From: Thiothrix fructosivorans
Lineage (GTDB): Bacteria; Pseudomonadota; Gammaproteobacteria; Thiotrichales; Thiotrichaceae
Assembly: GCF_017349355.1 (NCBI RefSeq)
Contig: NZ_JAFMPM010000008.1
Location: 558,001 to 622,000, forward strand
Direction of reading: 5' to 3'
DNA: 64,000 bases
Part shown: positions 29,033 to 42,669 of the stretch, piece by piece
How the letters are laid out: each line of letters opens with the position of its first letter
Numbering within the stretch: position 1 is the first letter of the stretch
Notes under the pieces: generated by a model
Databases searched by the model: none
What the model saw: only the letters and a program-made list of their open reading frames with translations
Told to the model about the DNA's origin: nothing
Program-made: the position numbers and the translations under genes

Positions 29033-29836
29033 ATGTTGATTGACTGGTTCACCGTCGCCGCTCAGGTGGTCAATTTCCTGATCCTGATGTGGCTACTGAA
29101 ACGCTTCCTGTACCAGCCGGTGCTGGATGCCATCGACGCCCGCGAGGAGCGCCTCACCCAGCAGATGCAAGCCGCACAGGATACGCAGGCTGCTGCCGCT
29201 GCGGAACGCAACAAATACGAGCGCCTGAATGCCGAACTCGCACAGCAACAAGCCGGTTTGCTGGCGCAAGCCACTGCCGAAGTAGAAGCTACCCGCCTGC
29301 AATTGCTGGAAGCTGCCCATAATGAAACCGCCAGCTTGCGTAGCCAATGGCAGGATGCCCTGCTCAAGGAACAGCAAAGCCTGACTCAGGGCATTGCCAA
29401 CCGCACCCGTCAGGAAGTGTTCGCCATTACCCGCAAGACCTTGGCTGATCTGGCTGATACCGGGCTGGAAGCACGCATGGTGGCAGTCTTCATCAACCGC
29501 CTGCAAACGTTGGGTATGGCGGAAAAAATACAGATGTCCCCCCCTGCCGGGCAAACGGATTGTCAGGTGCTGATCCGCAGTGCCTTCCTGTTGCCACCCA
29601 ATGAACAGAAAGCCCTTGGGCAGGCCGTGCGTAACCTGCTGCCGATTCAGCCGACCATCCGTTTTGAACTGGCATCTGATTTGCTCAGCGGTATCGAACT
29701 GATCAGCAACGGACACAAACTGGAATGGAGCATTGCCGAATACTTGGCAGCACTGGAAGCCAGCATCGGCGAACTGATCCACACTACTTTGGTGACTAAT
29801 GCTTCCGTCGCGCCCCCGGAGCCTGCCCATGCATGA
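29033..29836 (+). CDS. atpF: N-ATPase subunit b with delta-like C-terminal part
   Basis: 267 residues, much longer than a normal b subunit (about 156). One N-terminal membrane helix and the b-type motif [15 protein letters not shown] are followed by a long Ala/Gln-rich coiled coil to about residue 130. The last 110 residues ([19 protein letters not shown]... [26 protein letters not shown]) resemble the delta subunit C-domain. No atpH is found in the operon, so this protein likely supplies both functions. Confidence 0.93.
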   Translation: MLIDWFTVAAQVVNFLILMWLLKRFLYQPVLDAIDAREERLTQQMQAAQDTQAAAAAERNKYERLNAELAQQQAGLLAQATAEVEATRLQLLEAAHNETASLRSQWQDALLKEQQSLTQGIANRTRQEVFAITRKTLADLADTGLEARMVAVFINRLQTLGMAEKIQMSPPAGQTDCQVLIRSAFLLPPNEQKALGQAVRNLLPIQPTIRFELASDLLSGIELISNGHKLEWSIAEYLAALEASIGELIHTTLVTNASVAPPEPAHA

Positions 29837-31256
29837 CCCCAACCTGCACACTACCCTAGACGCCACCTTCCAAAGCATCCGCGAAGCACGCGAAGCCTTC
29901 ACCCCCAGTTTACAGGCTCGCGAAGTCGGTCATGTCAGCAACGTTGCTACGGGCATTGCCCGCGTCACTGGCTTGCCGAATGTGGGCTTTGAGGAACTGG
30001 TGAAATTCCCCGGCGGGCTGTACGGCATTGCCTTTGACCTCGGCGAAACCGACATTGGCGTGGTACTGCTAGGCGATTACTGGCACCTGCAAGCCGGGGA
30101 CGAAGTGGAACGTACCGGCAGGGTAATGGATGTGCCAGTGGGCACTGACGTGCTGGGGCGCGTCATCAATCCGCTGGGTGAGGCACTGGATGACCGGGGG
30201 ACGCTGACCTGCGTCCAACGCTTGCCCATCGAGCGCCCGGCTGCCCCTATCATGGATCGCGCCCCGGTCAGCGTGCCCTTGCAAACCGGCATCAAGGTGA
30301 TCGACGCACTGGTTCCCATCGGGCGCGGGCAACGCGAACTGATCCTCGGCGACCGCCAGACCGGCAAGACCACCATTGCGGTAGATACTATCCTCAACCA
30401 GCATGACCAGAACGTGGTGTGTATCTACTGCGCGATTGGTCAACGGGCTTCGGCAGTGGCTAAAGTGGTCGCCAGCCTGCGTGAGCACGGGGCGATGGCC
30501 TATACCACCGTCGTCGTCTCCAAAGGCAATGACCCTCCGGGGCTGACCTATATCGCGCCTTATGCCGCCACCAGCATTGCTGAACATTTCATGCAGCAAG
30601 GGTGGGATGTGCTGGTTGTGTACGACGACCTCACCAACCATGCCCGGGCTTACCGCGAACTCTCCTTGCTGTTGCGGCGTCCACCGGGGCGGGAAGCGTT
30701 TCCGGGCGATGTGTTCTACATCCATTCACGCCTGCTGGAACGTGCCACCCGGCTGCGCCCGGCGTTTGGCGGCGGTTCGCTGACTGCCTTGCCGATCATT
30801 GAAACCGAAGCGCAAAACATGTCGGCCTACATCCCCACCAATCTGATTTCAATCACCGACGGGCAGATTTACCTGTCGCCCAAACTGTTTGAACTGGGGA
30901 TATTACCGGCGGTGGATGTGGGGCGCTCGGTGTCGCGGGTGGGCAGCAAGGCGCAACTGGCGGATTACCGCAAGGTCGCAGGCAGCCTCAAGCTGGCTTA
31001 CGCGCAATTCGAGGAACTGGAAGGTTTCGCCCGCTTCGGCACGCGGCTGGACGACAATACCCGCAAGATTCTGGCACACGGGCAACGCATCCGCGCCTGC
31101 TTGCAACAAGCCGAACACGCGCCCGTGCCAGTTGCCGCCCAGATCAGCCTGCTGCGGGCGCTGAGCGAAGGCCAGTTTGATGATGTCCCGTTGGCACAGA
31201 TGCGAGCTGCCGAACAGCAAGTGTATGCCGCCGCCGGATTCAGGCCACTGCCATGA
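29829..31256 (+). CDS. atpA: N-ATPase subunit alpha
   Basis: 475 residues from ATG 29829, which overlaps the end of atpF by 8 bases; the longer frame to 29799 lies within atpF. P-loop [23 protein letters not shown] and [13 protein letters not shown] are present. It is the non-catalytic nucleotide-binding subunit alternating with beta. It is shorter than a typical alpha (about 513), as usual in N-ATPases. Confidence 0.96.
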   Translation: MHDPNLHTTLDATFQSIREAREAFTPSLQAREVGHVSNVATGIARVTGLPNVGFEELVKFPGGLYGIAFDLGETDIGVVLLGDYWHLQAGDEVERTGRVMDVPVGTDVLGRVINPLGEALDDRGTLTCVQRLPIERPAAPIMDRAPVSVPLQTGIKVIDALVPIGRGQRELILGDRQTGKTTIAVDTILNQHDQNVVCIYCAIGQRASAVAKVVASLREHGAMAYTTVVVSKGNDPPGLTYIAPYAATSIAEHFMQQGWDVLVVYDDLTNHARAYRELSLLLRRPPGREAFPGDVFYIHSRLLERATRLRPAFGGGSLTALPIIETEAQNMSAYIPTNLISITDGQIYLSPKLFELGILPAVDVGRSVSRVGSKAQLADYRKVAGSLKLAYAQFEELEGFARFGTRLDDNTRKILAHGQRIRACLQQAEHAPVPVAAQISLLRALSEGQFDDVPLAQMRAAEQQVYAAAGFRPLP

Positions 31257-32134
31257 GCGACGGTATTGAAGCCCTGCGCCACCGCATCGATAGCACCGCC
31301 GACCTCCAGTCCGTAGTGCGCACCATGAAGGCGCTATCCGCTTCCAACATCGGGCAATATGAACGCGCCGTCCACGCGCTGGAAGAATACAACCGCACGG
31401 TCGAACTGGGACTGATGGCCTGCTTGCGCCAGCCGGATGTGCCGCTGCTGGTGACAGAACCCCAGCCTGCCGCCCATGTGGCAACCGGGGTAATTGTGTT
31501 CGGCACCGATCAGGGGCTGGTGGGGCAATTCAACGACCTGCTGGCAGATTACGTTACCCATTCGCTGAGCGCCTTGCCGGGTGACAAGCAAGTGTGGGTA
31601 GTGGGTGAGCGGATGCGTGACCGACTGGAAGACAGCACCTTACCGCTGGTGGATTTGCTCCATGTACCCAATTCACTCAATGCAGTCACAGCGCTGGTCG
31701 GGCAATTGGTGGTAGCAGTAGAAACAGCACGTGAACGCGGCAAGATCAGCGGCCTGTACCTATACCACAACCGCCCCGGCGAAATTTCCGGGCATTATGA
31801 ACCTGTCAACCAGCGCCTGTTGCCACTGGATGCGGCTTGGCAACAGCACTTGCGGGCACAGCCGTGGCTGACCAACAAACTGCCGGAAACGCTGGGTTCC
31901 AGCTTGCAGACCTTGGCAGCCTTGATTCGTGAATACCTGTTCGTGTCACTGTTCCGCGCCTGTGCCGAATCGCTTGCCAGTGAAAATGCCAGCCGTCTGG
32001 TCACCATGCAGCGGGCAGAGAAAAACATCGGTGAAATGTTGGAGGGGCTGACGCACAGCTACCACCAATTGCGGCAGGAAGGGATTGATGCGGAGTTGTT
32101 TGATATTGTGGCGGGGTTTGATAGTCCCTCGTGA
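31253..32134 (+). CDS. atpG: N-ATPase subunit gamma
   Basis: 293 residues. The N-terminal helix contains [25 protein letters not shown], the central Rossmann part has [16 protein letters not shown], and the C-terminal helix ends in [33 protein letters not shown]. It is the rotating shaft. It overlaps atpA by four bases (ATGA) and ends the operon. Confidence 0.95.
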   Translation: MSDGIEALRHRIDSTADLQSVVRTMKALSASNIGQYERAVHALEEYNRTVELGLMACLRQPDVPLLVTEPQPAAHVATGVIVFGTDQGLVGQFNDLLADYVTHSLSALPGDKQVWVVGERMRDRLEDSTLPLVDLLHVPNSLNAVTALVGQLVVAVETARERGKISGLYLYHNRPGEISGHYEPVNQRLLPLDAAWQQHLRAQPWLTNKLPETLGSSLQTLAALIREYLFVSLFRACAESLASENASRLVTMQRAEKNIGEMLEGLTHSYHQLRQEGIDAELFDIVAGFDSPS

Positions 32135-32247
32135 AAAACACCTCTAAAATCAATGGCAAAGTTTGGCTGCAACACAATGGCACGGAAGGCGATATTGCTC
32201 AGGAGTTGATGGCTGGCGGTGTGGCACGGGAAGATATAAGAGGGTGA
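32131..32247 (+). pseudogene. XisI-like gene remnant
   Basis: A 38-residue open stretch has GKVWLQHNGTEGDIAQELM followed by AGGVAREDI. This matches the C-terminal half of XisI proteins (typically GKIWIQ-DGTE-IA-EL-AGI-KEDI). The N-terminal half and the XisH partner are missing. It begins within the atpG stop region, so it is debris abutting the N-ATPase operon. XisH/XisI pairs are known from cyanobacteria and sulfur bacteria; their present role is uncertain. Confidence 0.6.
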
Positions 32248-32341
32248 TTCCACGTCAATCGCCGCCGCCGCGTTAGGCGATATTGCCCGCGCTCGTGGCA
32301 TGGCACAAGTACAACTGCACGTAGCACCAAAAGCAGCATAG
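32246..32341 (+). pseudogene. Antitoxin-like helix-turn-helix remnant
   Basis: In another frame overlapping the end of the XisI remnant, 31 residues read STSIAAAALGDIARARGMAQV before diverging. AALGDIARARGMxQVA is the start of the helix-turn-helix in HigA/addiction-module antidote proteins of the plasmid/chromosomal relBE-neighbour type. The recognition helix and the toxin are missing, and there is no proper start codon. Confidence 0.5.
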
Positions 32342-32362
32342 CGGCAATTTAGGATTTTCCGC

Positions 32363-32368
32363 TATAAT
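32363..32368 (+). promoter_or_regulatory. -10 box of prfC
   Basis: A perfect TATAAT preceded by GC and followed by CGC lies 27-32 bases upstream of the GTG start. No good -35 hexamer is found at normal spacing. Confidence 0.45.
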
Positions 32369-32394
32369 CGCACCCTTTCCAACAGCCCAACCCC

Positions 32395-33996
<1,602 letters not shown>

Positions 33997-34061
33997 CTTC
34001 TTAGGTCAAAAAAAGCTACCCGCTCTCGTAAGTAACGCTTGGTTGTTACCACCACCCCAAT

Positions 34062-34098
34062 AAAAAACGGTCTGACCTCAAACCAATGAAGCCAGACC
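34062..34098 (-). terminator. Terminator of the giant surface-protein gene
   Basis: On the minus strand GGTCTG...CAGACC forms a stem with a long loop, followed by GTTTTTT. It lies about 30 bases past the stop codon at 34129. Confidence 0.75.
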
Positions 34099-34128
34099 AT
34101 CGTTGTTACCCTTTTGGGGGATGGGGGG

Positions 34129-37100
34129 TTACTTCGGAATACCCCCGTTGATCACATAGTTAGCTGCAAAAGTAGCATTGCCCGGATGTAACAAGACGTT
34201 GCCCAGCAGTGGGTTAATATCGTTATTAGGGCCTGCATACAACGTGATGCCATCCAGATTCACGTCGGTATTGTAATACCCCGGCAAACTGTAGTTGACG
34301 TTAGAGTCACTATTGTTTGCCTGTGTCAGGATAGTCCCCAATATCAGGTTAGCATCGTTACCGTTGCCGTTGGCGACAATGCTGCTGCTGATATTGGTAT
34401 CACCCGCCCACATCAGCGTGACGGTTGCCGCATCCATACGGTCATGGATACCAAACGTAGTGGTGGCTGACTTCGTGAAATCCACCACGGTTGGTGTATC
34501 GCTGGACAACAGTACCGGCAGTTTGGTGTTAACCCCCAGATGGTTACGGTGGCGTACCGTCACGTAGAAGAGACCTGTCTTAATGCCACTGAAGCCCAAG
34601 GTTGCCGCGCCGGTGTTGGCATCCACAATATCACCATCCCGTTGCAGTACTGCCGCCCGTGAAGCCACGATCTTGGTGGGCAACAGCGGGTTACGCAGTT
34701 CCACCAATACCCAGTCGGTCATGGCATCGTTGCCCGTCATGGCTTTGACCGCCACGCTCACCTTTTCAGAGCCAACGTAGTTCCACGGTGCTGCCGTATA
34801 AGGCTGGTTGTCAGGGATAAGCCCTTTACTACGCAACTTATCGTGCATCAGCGCATCGGTGCGGTTGTAAGCACCTTGCAAGAAGGCACGCGCTTGCACC
34901 TTGACATTGGCGATATTCCCGCAATCTTGTGGCGTACCGTAGTTGCCCAAGTAGTGGTTTTCAACCGCTGTTCCCCAACCGACGTTGTTGAACTGGTTGC
35001 CGGGATTGGTGGTGGCAGAATTGGGTAGCGTGTTGAACGCATCCGTATTCTCCATCACGCTCACGTCACCGCTGCACTCATTGTCATTGCTGAAGTTGAA
35101 AACTTCGATTTCCTTGCCTGCCTGCCAGCCGAAGGCATTGCTGCCGCCCGGTGCGAAGGTGAAGGACAGGTAATCAGCGCCTGCGGCTTCAGTAGGTGCA
35201 TCGCTGCGTGAATCCAACGTCCAAGTTACATTGCTCACCGTACTCTTTAAGTCATTGACAGCAAACAGGCTTGTACTACCCGTACCGTGCGGCACTTTCA
35301 GGGTGATTTGCCCCGTCATGCTCAGGTTGGTGACAGGTGTAGCGGTTGGACGCATATACACGCGGTAACGGTTAGAACCCGCATCGCGACGGATACTGTA
35401 TTCCAGTACCGCTTCACCCACACTGGTAATGCCCACGATGATGACTTGTGAGGTACAGACATTGCTGCTGTCACAGGCTTTCAACATGACGATGTAGGCG
35501 TTGTCCTTGTTGGTATCCTTGGGTGACTCATAATCGGGTGCTGCTTTGAAGGTCAGCACGCCGGTGGTCGGGTCAAGGTTGAACAGGGCATTGTCTGTCA
35601 CCGCGCTGTTATCCAGCGTGTAAGTGACAGCACCTTCGTCGGTGGCTGTTACCGTCATGACTGCGCCCGTGCCATTTTCAGCAAAGGTTGCACTGTTACC
35701 GGAGGTGAACTGTGGTGCAGTGTTGGGTTTGCTGTTGGCATCCAGCGGGTCAGTGCCAGCGGTTTTTTCTGCAAGGTTGCTATAGCCGTCGCCGTCGGAG
35801 TCGTTGTTCGGGTTGGTGTTTTCAGCATCCAACTCGTTGACCACGCCGTCGTTGTCACTGTCTACCTTGTTGGATTCGATGGCATCAATTTTGTTGTCGC
35901 CGTCGGTATCCACTGGGGTATTCAGGTTGGCACCGACTTCGGTTTTGTCGTCTTTGCCGTCGCCATCGGTATCGGTTTGCAGCGGGTCAGTCCCTAAGGT
36001 CTTTTCGCTGATATTGCCGAGACCGTCACCGTCGTTGTCGTTGGTGGGGTCGAGGTTGTCTTTGTCTAACTCGTCCACTACGCCGTCGTTGTCGCTGTCT
36101 GCCTTGATGGATTCGATGGCATCGGCTTTGCCGTCACCGTCGGTGTCTACTGGGGCGTTTACGTTTGCGCCGACTTCGGTTTTGTCGTCCTTGCCGTCGC
36201 CATCGGTGTCAGCCAGCAGCGGGTTAGTCCCAGCGGTGGCTTCGTCGGTGTCAAGCAAGCCGTCGTTGTCATCGTCGGTGTCGGTCACGTCAGGTGTGCC
36301 GTCGCCGTCGGTGTCGGTCGGTTTGCTGGTCGGGTCAAGTGGGTTGCTGCCAGCAGCGGTTTCGACGCTGTTGTTGAAGCCGTCACCGTCATTGTCGTTA
36401 TCAGCGGCGTTGTTCTTGTCCAGCTCGTCAACCACGCCATCGCTGTCGGTGTCGATGAGGATGGATTCGAGCGCGTCAATAATCGCGTCGCCGTCGGTGT
36501 TGGTCGGGGCGTTGAGGTTTGCACCGACTTCTGCCTTGTCGCTTTCGCCGTCTCCGTCGGTGTCAGCCTTGGTCGGATCAGTGCCGAGAAGGGCTTCTTC
36601 TGCATCGTTAAGACCGTCGCCGTCGGTGTCGGGAATGTCAGCATCAAGTTCGTCCATGGTGCCGTCGCTGTCGGTGTCGATGATGGCGGATTCTACCGCG
36701 TCGATCTTGCCGTCGTTGTCGGTATCAAGAGGCGTGCCGATGGTTGGGCCTACTTCGGCTGCGTCGGTTTTACCGTCGCCGTCGGAGTCTGTTTTCAGTG
36801 GGTTAGTGCCGAGCAGTTTCTCCTGAGCATTGGTTAAGCCATCGCCGTCAGTGTCGTTGCTGCCGTTGGCATCATCGCTGTCAAGTTCGTTGACGACGCC
36901 ATCGCTGTCAGCGTCAAGGTCATCGGATTCGAGCGCGTCATTGCCGCCTGTACCGTCGGTGTTGATTGGGCTGAGAGGGTTTGCACCGACTTCCACGCTG
37001 TCACTTTCACTGTCGTTATCGGTGTCCGTTTTCAGCGGGTCAGTACCTGCGAGTTGTTCAGCCGCATTGCTCAGACCGTCGCCATCGGTGTCGTTTTCAT

Positions 37101-40100
37101 TAGTGGTGTCGTCGCTGTCGAGTTCGTCCTCTACGCCGTCGCTATCAGCGTCGGTTTTGATGGATTCGAGCGCGTCAATTGCACCTGTGCCGTCGGTATT
37201 GAGCGGACTGGCAATATTGGCTCCCACTTCGGCAGCGTCGTTTTCACCGTCGTTGTCAGTGTCAGCCTTCAGCGGGTTAGTGCCGAGAGTTTTTTCCTGT
37301 GCGTTGGTGAGGCCGTCGTTATCGGAGTCGTTGTCAGGGCTGGCATCATCTGCGTCGAATTCATCCTTTACCCCGTCGTTGTCAGCGTCGAGGATGCTGG
37401 ATTCTTTCGCGTCGATTTTGCCGTCCTTGTCAGTATCCAGCGGTGTGTTGACGTTCGCACCCACTTCGGCTTTGTCGTTTTCGCCGTCACCGTCGGTGTC
37501 CGCCAGATTTGGGTCAGTACCAAGGACTGCTTCTTCAACATCCGTTAGACCGTCACTGTCAGTATCCGTGGCAGCAGGTTTGCTGTTGGGGTCGAGTGGG
37601 TCAGTGCCTGCCAATTTTTCCGCAGCGTTGCCGCTACCGTCAGCGTCGGAGTCGTTGTTGGGGTCAACGTCGTCCGCGTCGAACTCGTTGGCTACGCCGT
37701 CATTGTCAGCGTCAAGGATGCTGGATTCAACCGCATCGTTTTTGCCGTCATTGTCGGTGTCAAGTGGGGTTGCCACGTTACCAATTTCTGCCATGTCCGC
37801 CTCACCGTCACCGTCGGTATCCGCCTTCAACGGATTGGTGCCAAGGGTTTTTTCCTGAGCATTGGTTAAGCCATCGTTGTCGGAATCATTGTTGGGGTCG
37901 GCATCGTTGGCATCGAACTCGTCCATTACACCGTCGCTGTCTGCATCCAGAATACTGGATTCGACCACATCGTTTTTGCTGTCGCCATCGGTGTTGAGCG
38001 GGTTGGTGACATTGCTGATTTCTGCCATGTCGTTTTCACCGTCGCCATCGGTATCCGCTTGCAACGGGTTGGTGCCAAGGGTTTTTTCCTGAGCATTGGT
38101 CAAGCCGTCGTTGTCGGAGTCGTTGTCGGTAGAAGCGTCGTCCGCGTCGAGTTCGTCTACTACGCCGTCGCTATCTGCGTCGAGGTCGTCGGATTCGAGT
38201 GCATCGTTTTTGCCCGTGCCATCAGTGTTCAGCGGGTTGGCAGGGGTTGTGCTTACTTCCACGCTGTCGCTTTCACCGTCATTGTCGGTGTCGGCTTTGA
38301 GCGGGTCAGTGCCGATGGCTTTTTCCTGCGCATTGCTGAGACCGTCGCTGTCGGAGTCGTTGTCAGCCGACGTGTCGTCCGCGTCGAGTTCATCCACTAC
38401 GCCGTCAAGGTCACTGTCGAGGTCGTCGGATTCGAGCGCGTCGTTTTTGCCAGTCGTGTCAGTGTTCTTCGGGGCGTTGACATCCGTGCCGATTTCCACG
38501 CTGTCACTTTCACCGTCGTTGTCGGTGTCAGCTTTCATCGGGTCAGTGCCAAGGATTTTTTCTTGGGCATTGGTTAAACCGTCGTTGTCGGAGTCGTTGT
38601 CAGGGCTGGCATCATTGGCATCGAATTCGTCCATCACGCCGTCGCTGTCAGCGTCGAGGATGCTGGATTCTTTCGCGTCGATTTTACTGTCCTTGTCGGT
38701 ATCGAGTGGCTTGGCTACGTCTGCGCCCACTTCCGCTGCGTCGTTTTCGCCGTCGCCGTCGGTATCCACTTGGTTTGGATCAGTGCCAAGGGTTGCCTCT
38801 TCTGCATCGTTGAGACCATCGCTATCGCTGTCACCGCTGACGATTGCCTTGACCGTTACCGCCGTATTGTTGGATTTCATTGGTTTGGGCAGGAACACCA
38901 TCGGGTTTTCGTCAGGCGTGATTTCCGCTGCTACCGTCATTACCGTGTCAATTGCCACATCGTTGCTGTTGGCTTGGATGGTGATCGTGGACGTACCGAC
39001 TGGCAGTACCATGCCGTCGATTTGCAGGTTGCTTTCGGTAGCGTAATCACCCATGACTGTGCCGCCATTGTTATTGGTCAGCGTGTTGGCAACGAAGCTA
39101 GAGCCTGCCCACGGTGCAGTACGGAAGTTCACTTTGACCGGACTAGTTTCAGTGTTATTGAAGGTAATGGTGTAGGTGAACGTGCCATTTTGTGACACGG
39201 TGGCTTTGTCGGCAGTCATGGATACCGCGACTTTAGCCGTCGGGTAAGGTTGCGCACTAATCACCACGGGTGTCGGGTTCGCCGCGCCTGCTTGTGACGG
39301 ATCATCCGACAAGTAGTTGTTGCCGTTAACCGTAACACTGGCTTGGTTTTGGAACGTACCCACGGTGGCGGCACTCGCATCCAACATCAAGTAAGACTTA
39401 CCGGGTGGCAAGGTAATGCTGGTGTTGAAGCTCTGGCTGCCTTTGTAGTCATTGGTGTTAGCCAGTGTCAACGCCGTTGCCAGTGAATCATCTGCCCATG
39501 TCAAACCCGCAGGCAAGGTGTCACTGAAGTCGATGGTTTTGTCGCCGCAGTTCAGGTTTTCCAACTCGAACTTGAAGGTGATGTCATCGCCAGCAAAGTG
39601 ACTGCCGCCGGATACCAGCTTGCGCAGGTATACATTGTCCGGTGTGGGTGGTGGCGGGGCTGTTTGGCATTGCACGTCAATGCCTTTCACCTGAATGTCG
39701 TTGAACAGGTGCGGCAGGTTGTAGACGTTGTTGACGAGGGTGTAGTCGATTTGCACGGTATCAACCGGGCGATCAAAGTCGATTAGGACACGCCCTGGAT
39801 TCAAGCAATCCCAGTACAGTTTGCCGCCTTGTGCTTCGTTAATCGCGGGTAAGGTTGCTGCCCACTGCGCGTAATACGGTGTTTTTGCCAGCGTGAGCTT
39901 CGGCATAACCGTAGTGCCACCCAATTTACCGACAATGTTCAGATGGTCTTGGTTGGCGTAGTTGTCTACGTCACACACTTCCATGCTGACACTCATCGCG
40001 GGTTTGCTCATTGCCATTTTGAAGGTGATGGGTTGTGCCGCTTGTGCAGGGGTTGACCAGCGCGGAATCCACAGGCTTTTCCAATAGCGTACTGGGTAAT

Positions 40101-42669
40101 AGTCCTGTTGCAGCAAACCGAGGTTGCCCGCTTTGCCGTACCAGATGTCGTTACCTGCCGCATCCACGGTAATGGTAAAGGTTTGGTCGCCTTTGGTAAT
40201 AGTCTTGCTGTTCGTGCCCCAATCCCAACCGTCATCCCACCAGTCGATGCTTTTGCTGCCGCCGGTACAGATATTGGTCGGCAGGGAGGTATTGCCCGCA
40301 AAAGTAATGTACTGGGTGCTGTTCGCGGGGAAGTTGTAGTGGGTCAAGAACTTGCCGTCAGTGGTCGCCGTCACCGGAATGGATGCATACGTGGTGAAGG
40401 CGGCACTGTCCGATACCAGCATGAAAATCTGGGCACTGGTGTTGAATGGCAGCGAATCCAGTTGCAACTGTACTGTGCCGACTGTGTTGGTTGCCTGCAC
40501 TGTCCAGATACGTTCCACGCGCTTCTCGGTGACACCGGGGGCGGGGCAAGCACTGGTATCCAAGTTGACCAAGGTGGCAACGTTCTTGCCGTTATCACCC
40601 CACACCAAGTAGCTGGCATTGTTGGCAAACGTATTCGCATTTGTTGCATTGTCAGCCGCAATCGCCCCTAACCCAACGGTTAACTGTTCGCCACCGTTGA
40701 CGGATTTGGATTGCTTTTGGTTCAGTGAGGAAACGTCATCACGGGCAATACCTGCTACATTGTTGTGGTATGCCGCATTGGCAGTTTTATCCCATACTTT
40801 GGTTGTGCTATCCGCTGCAATGTAATCGTCACTTAGGGTAATACCATACTTGATGGCGAGGTAGGTGTTCACCTGCATCATTTCGGTATTACTTAGATCG
40901 CGGTTGTAGACGATGCTTTCAGTCATCAGACCATCCAGAGCCTCATTAGCCACGTCAGTTTCACCGCCAATGGTTAACAAGTTGGATCCACTGGAAGCAG
41001 GGAACGAGCCATCTGCACCGGTGAAGCTTTTCTGGTTGACCAAACCGTTGTAGCCCAGACGGGTGTCTTGCGGGTTGGCGTTGTTGGTACGTGAGTGCAT
41101 GATGGTGGGCGTGTTAACGGCAACATCGTCGTCATGCAGGTTGTGAACTGTGGATACACCGTCAATGTAAAGGTTCGGCTTCTGGTCAAACCAGTGTAGT
41201 GATGGGTAGTCGGCGGCACCAGAAAATGAAACCAGCGTTTTCCATGCGCCGCCTGTGGTACGGTTGGTGGAAACCGAGACGATACTCACTGGGTCGGTTT
41301 CATTCGGAATGGTTTTATTCCCGCTGTTAATGCCACTCAACACTTGCGCACCAGCAAAGTCTACTGCCGGGTTAAAGTTTATCCCATTGGCAAGGAAGTT
41401 AGGCTGACGGGTAACAACTGGTTGGCTCAGGTCGTTCTTGACTGGGCTGCTGTCTGCCCAAGTGCTGACATCGGCGTTATTGGTGGTAGTCGATGTACCT
41501 GCATCAGCTTTCAACCATAACCCTAAGCCATTGGCAACGCCACCCGGTGCGGTCAGTTCTGCTCCGAAGGTGAAGTATTGCCCGTTGCTGAAGTCAATCG
41601 TGGCAATGCCGTTGCTGGTAGCAATTTCGGTCACGCCTGTTGCAAAGGTAGGGTCAGTGCTGACCAACAGGTGTTTAGCGCCTGCTGCTTGCACTTTAAC
41701 GTTGCCGACTGTGCCAGTTTCCTGCACTTTCCATACACGAGCCATGCGATAGTAACCCGTGGTTGGTGTGTAACTGTTTGGAGCATAAGCCGTACCAAAT
41801 GTGGTAGCGTCATTATTATTACCCCACACAAGGAAAGATAGGTTATCTGCAAAGGTATTGACGTTGGTGGTATTAGAGATGGCAATCTCACCCAACCCTA
41901 GTGTTGGTTGGAAGCCTGCATTCACGGATTGTGACTGCTTCTGATTCAGAGCGGATGCGTCATCGCGCCCAATGCTGGCAATGTCATACGCATAATTGGC
42001 ATTGGCGGTTGCATCCCAAATCACACTGCCAGTACTGGTTACATAGTTGTAATTATTGCCATTTTTACGTACATGCCCATTACCTTGTCCTAGTGTTGCG
42101 CCGTATTTAATCGCAAGGTAGCTATTCACTTGCGCCATTTCAGCATCGCTCAACTGACGGTTGTAAACCAAAAACTCTGGGATACGCCCTTTCCATAACT
42201 CCACATTAATGTCAGCGCCAAGAGAGGTTTGGGTGAAAAACTGGTTGCGGAAAACCAAACCATCTGTAATAGGACTCCAGTTAGGATCATCTTTAAAGCC
42301 GTCAGTCCAAGTGTAAAAACGATCTGTTGTCGCACTGTTTTCGGACATAAATCCGACAATTTGTGGTTGTGCGTGATTTGTTTTGCTATCACTGGTGAAG
42401 TTTGTACCGTTCCAATAGCCATTTGCCCCGCCTGCTGGTGAGTATTTTGTACCCTTACCCATGCTGCCACGGTCACCAATAAATGGAGCACTGTGAGATT
42501 GTCCGCCAACAGCGTAAGGAATCCAGCCATTGTCCCCCGTTGCCCCCCCTTGCTTGTACAGATTGAAGTAATCAACGATCGCTTCAGAACTGAACAGATT
42601 GCTGTAACCTAAGCCAGCATCTTCATCCATACCGACTGCCATGAACGTATAAGGTGAACTGCTTGCCAT
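34129..42669 (-). CDS. Giant secreted surface protein, C-terminal part after a frameshift
   Basis: 2,846 codons. It begins in the middle of a ConA-like (LamG-type) domain whose first half is in the upstream frame. Order by residue: end of ConA-like 1 plus a [18 protein letters not shown] module (1-380); second ConA-like plus the same module (380-800); two DUF11-like beta-sandwich regions (about 1010-1275); about fifteen thrombospondin type 3 Ca-binding units (about 1278-2315); a cadherin-like domain ([18 protein letters not shown], about 2325-2420); a C-terminal region ending in a dockerin-like pair of Ca loops (GDTNISSS..., TDVNLDGI...). It is an extracellular, probably Ca-stiffened adhesin or sheath protein. 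This part alone lacks a signal peptide; the gene is probably one with 42669-44456. Confidence 0.85.
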   Translation of the reverse strand: MASSSPYTFMAVGMDEDAGLGYSNLFSSEAIVDYFNLYKQGGATGDNGWIPYAVGGQSHSAPFIGDRGSMGKGTKYSPAGGANGYWNGTNFTSDSKTNHAQPQIVGFMSENSATTDRFYTWTDGFKDDPNWSPITDGLVFRNQFFTQTSLGADINVELWKGRIPEFLVYNRQLSDAEMAQVNSYLAIKYGATLGQGNGHVRKNGNNYNYVTSTGSVIWDATANANYAYDIASIGRDDASALNQKQSQSVNAGFQPTLGLGEIAISNTTNVNTFADNLSFLVWGNNNDATTFGTAYAPNSYTPTTGYYRMARVWKVQETGTVGNVKVQAAGAKHLLVSTDPTFATGVTEIATSNGIATIDFSNGQYFTFGAELTAPGGVANGLGLWLKADAGTSTTTNNADVSTWADSSPVKNDLSQPVVTRQPNFLANGINFNPAVDFAGAQVLSGINSGNKTIPNETDPVSIVSVSTNRTTGGAWKTLVSFSGAADYPSLHWFDQKPNLYIDGVSTVHNLHDDDVAVNTPTIMHSRTNNANPQDTRLGYNGLVNQKSFTGADGSFPASSGSNLLTIGGETDVANEALDGLMTESIVYNRDLSNTEMMQVNTYLAIKYGITLSDDYIAADSTTKVWDKTANAAYHNNVAGIARDDVSSLNQKQSKSVNGGEQLTVGLGAIAADNATNANTFANNASYLVWGDNGKNVATLVNLDTSACPAPGVTEKRVERIWTVQATNTVGTVQLQLDSLPFNTSAQIFMLVSDSAAFTTYASIPVTATTDGKFLTHYNFPANSTQYITFAGNTSLPTNICTGGSKSIDWWDDGWDWGTNSKTITKGDQTFTITVDAAGNDIWYGKAGNLGLLQQDYYPVRYWKSLWIPRWSTPAQAAQPITFKMAMSKPAMSVSMEVCDVDNYANQDHLNIVGKLGGTTVMPKLTLAKTPYYAQWAATLPAINEAQGGKLYWDCLNPGRVLIDFDRPVDTVQIDYTLVNNVYNLPHLFNDIQVKGIDVQCQTAPPPPTPDNVYLRKLVSGGSHFAGDDITFKFELENLNCGDKTIDFSDTLPAGLTWADDSLATALTLANTNDYKGSQSFNTSITLPPGKSYLMLDASAATVGTFQNQASVTVNGNNYLSDDPSQAGAANPTPVVISAQPYPTAKVAVSMTADKATVSQNGTFTYTITFNNTETSPVKVNFRTAPWAGSSFVANTLTNNNGGTVMGDYATESNLQIDGMVLPVGTSTITIQANSNDVAIDTVMTVAAEITPDENPMVFLPKPMKSNNTAVTVKAIVSGDSDSDGLNDAEEATLGTDPNQVDTDGDGENDAAEVGADVAKPLDTDKDSKIDAKESSILDADSDGVMDEFDANDASPDNDSDNDGLTNAQEKILGTDPMKADTDNDGESDSVEIGTDVNAPKNTDTTGKNDALESDDLDSDLDGVVDELDADDTSADNDSDSDGLSNAQEKAIGTDPLKADTDNDGESDSVEVSTTPANPLNTDGTGKNDALESDDLDADSDGVVDELDADDASTDNDSDNDGLTNAQEKTLGTNPLQADTDGDGENDMAEISNVTNPLNTDGDSKNDVVESSILDADSDGVMDEFDANDADPNNDSDNDGLTNAQEKTLGTNPLKADTDGDGEADMAEIGNVATPLDTDNDGKNDAVESSILDADNDGVANEFDADDVDPNNDSDADGSGNAAEKLAGTDPLDPNSKPAATDTDSDGLTDVEEAVLGTDPNLADTDGDGENDKAEVGANVNTPLDTDKDGKIDAKESSILDADNDGVKDEFDADDASPDNDSDNDGLTNAQEKTLGTNPLKADTDNDGENDAAEVGANIASPLNTDGTGAIDALESIKTDADSDGVEDELDSDDTTNENDTDGDGLSNAAEQLAGTDPLKTDTDNDSESDSVEVGANPLSPINTDGTGGNDALESDDLDADSDGVVNELDSDDANGSNDTDGDGLTNAQEKLLGTNPLKTDSDGDGKTDAAEVGPTIGTPLDTDNDGKIDAVESAIIDTDSDGTMDELDADIPDTDGDGLNDAEEALLGTDPTKADTDGDGESDKAEVGANLNAPTNTDGDAIIDALESILIDTDSDGVVDELDKNNAADNDNDGDGFNNSVETAAGSNPLDPTSKPTDTDGDGTPDVTDTDDDNDGLLDTDEATAGTNPLLADTDGDGKDDKTEVGANVNAPVDTDGDGKADAIESIKADSDNDGVVDELDKDNLDPTNDNDGDGLGNISEKTLGTDPLQTDTDGDGKDDKTEVGANLNTPVDTDGDNKIDAIESNKVDSDNDGVVNELDAENTNPNNDSDGDGYSNLAEKTAGTDPLDANSKPNTAPQFTSGNSATFAENGTGAVMTVTATDEGAVTYTLDNSAVTDNALFNLDPTTGVLTFKAAPDYESPKDTNKDNAYIVMLKACDSSNVCTSQVIIVGITSVGEAVLEYSIRRDAGSNRYRVYMRPTATPVTNLSMTGQITLKVPHGTGSTSLFAVNDLKSTVSNVTWTLDSRSDAPTEAAGADYLSFTFAPGGSNAFGWQAGKEIEVFNFSNDNECSGDVSVMENTDAFNTLPNSATTNPGNQFNNVGWGTAVENHYLGNYGTPQDCGNIANVKVQARAFLQGAYNRTDALMHDKLRSKGLIPDNQPYTAAPWNYVGSEKVSVAVKAMTGNDAMTDWVLVELRNPLLPTKIVASRAAVLQRDGDIVDANTGAATLGFSGIKTGLFYVTVRHRNHLGVNTKLPVLLSSDTPTVVDFTKSATTTFGIHDRMDAATVTLMWAGDTNISSSIVANGNGNDANLILGTILTQANNSDSNVNYSLPGYYNTDVNLDGITLYAGPNNDINPLLGNVLLHPGNATFAANYVINGGIPK
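35715..38840 (-). repeat. Thrombospondin type 3 Ca-binding repeat array
   Basis: About fifteen units of 65-80 residues, each with D-x-D-x-DG-x-x-x-x-E followed by LGT(D/N)P and a [18 protein letters not shown] segment. On the plus strand this appears as repeated GTCGCCGTCGG-type words over about 3.1 kb. Units are similar but not identical, so the array may expand or contract by recombination. Confidence 0.88.

Noticed and set aside
35715..38840. Regularly repeated DNA that could suggest a CRISPR array.
   Set aside because: Units are about 200 bases, degenerate, and in one continuous reading frame of Ca-binding repeats.
35804..39195. Long plus-strand open frames rich in Ser/Pro/Leu opposite the surface protein.
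   Set aside because: They are mirror frames of the Asp/Gly-coding repeats on the minus strand; composition is explained by the repeat and no ribosome binding sites or domains are present.
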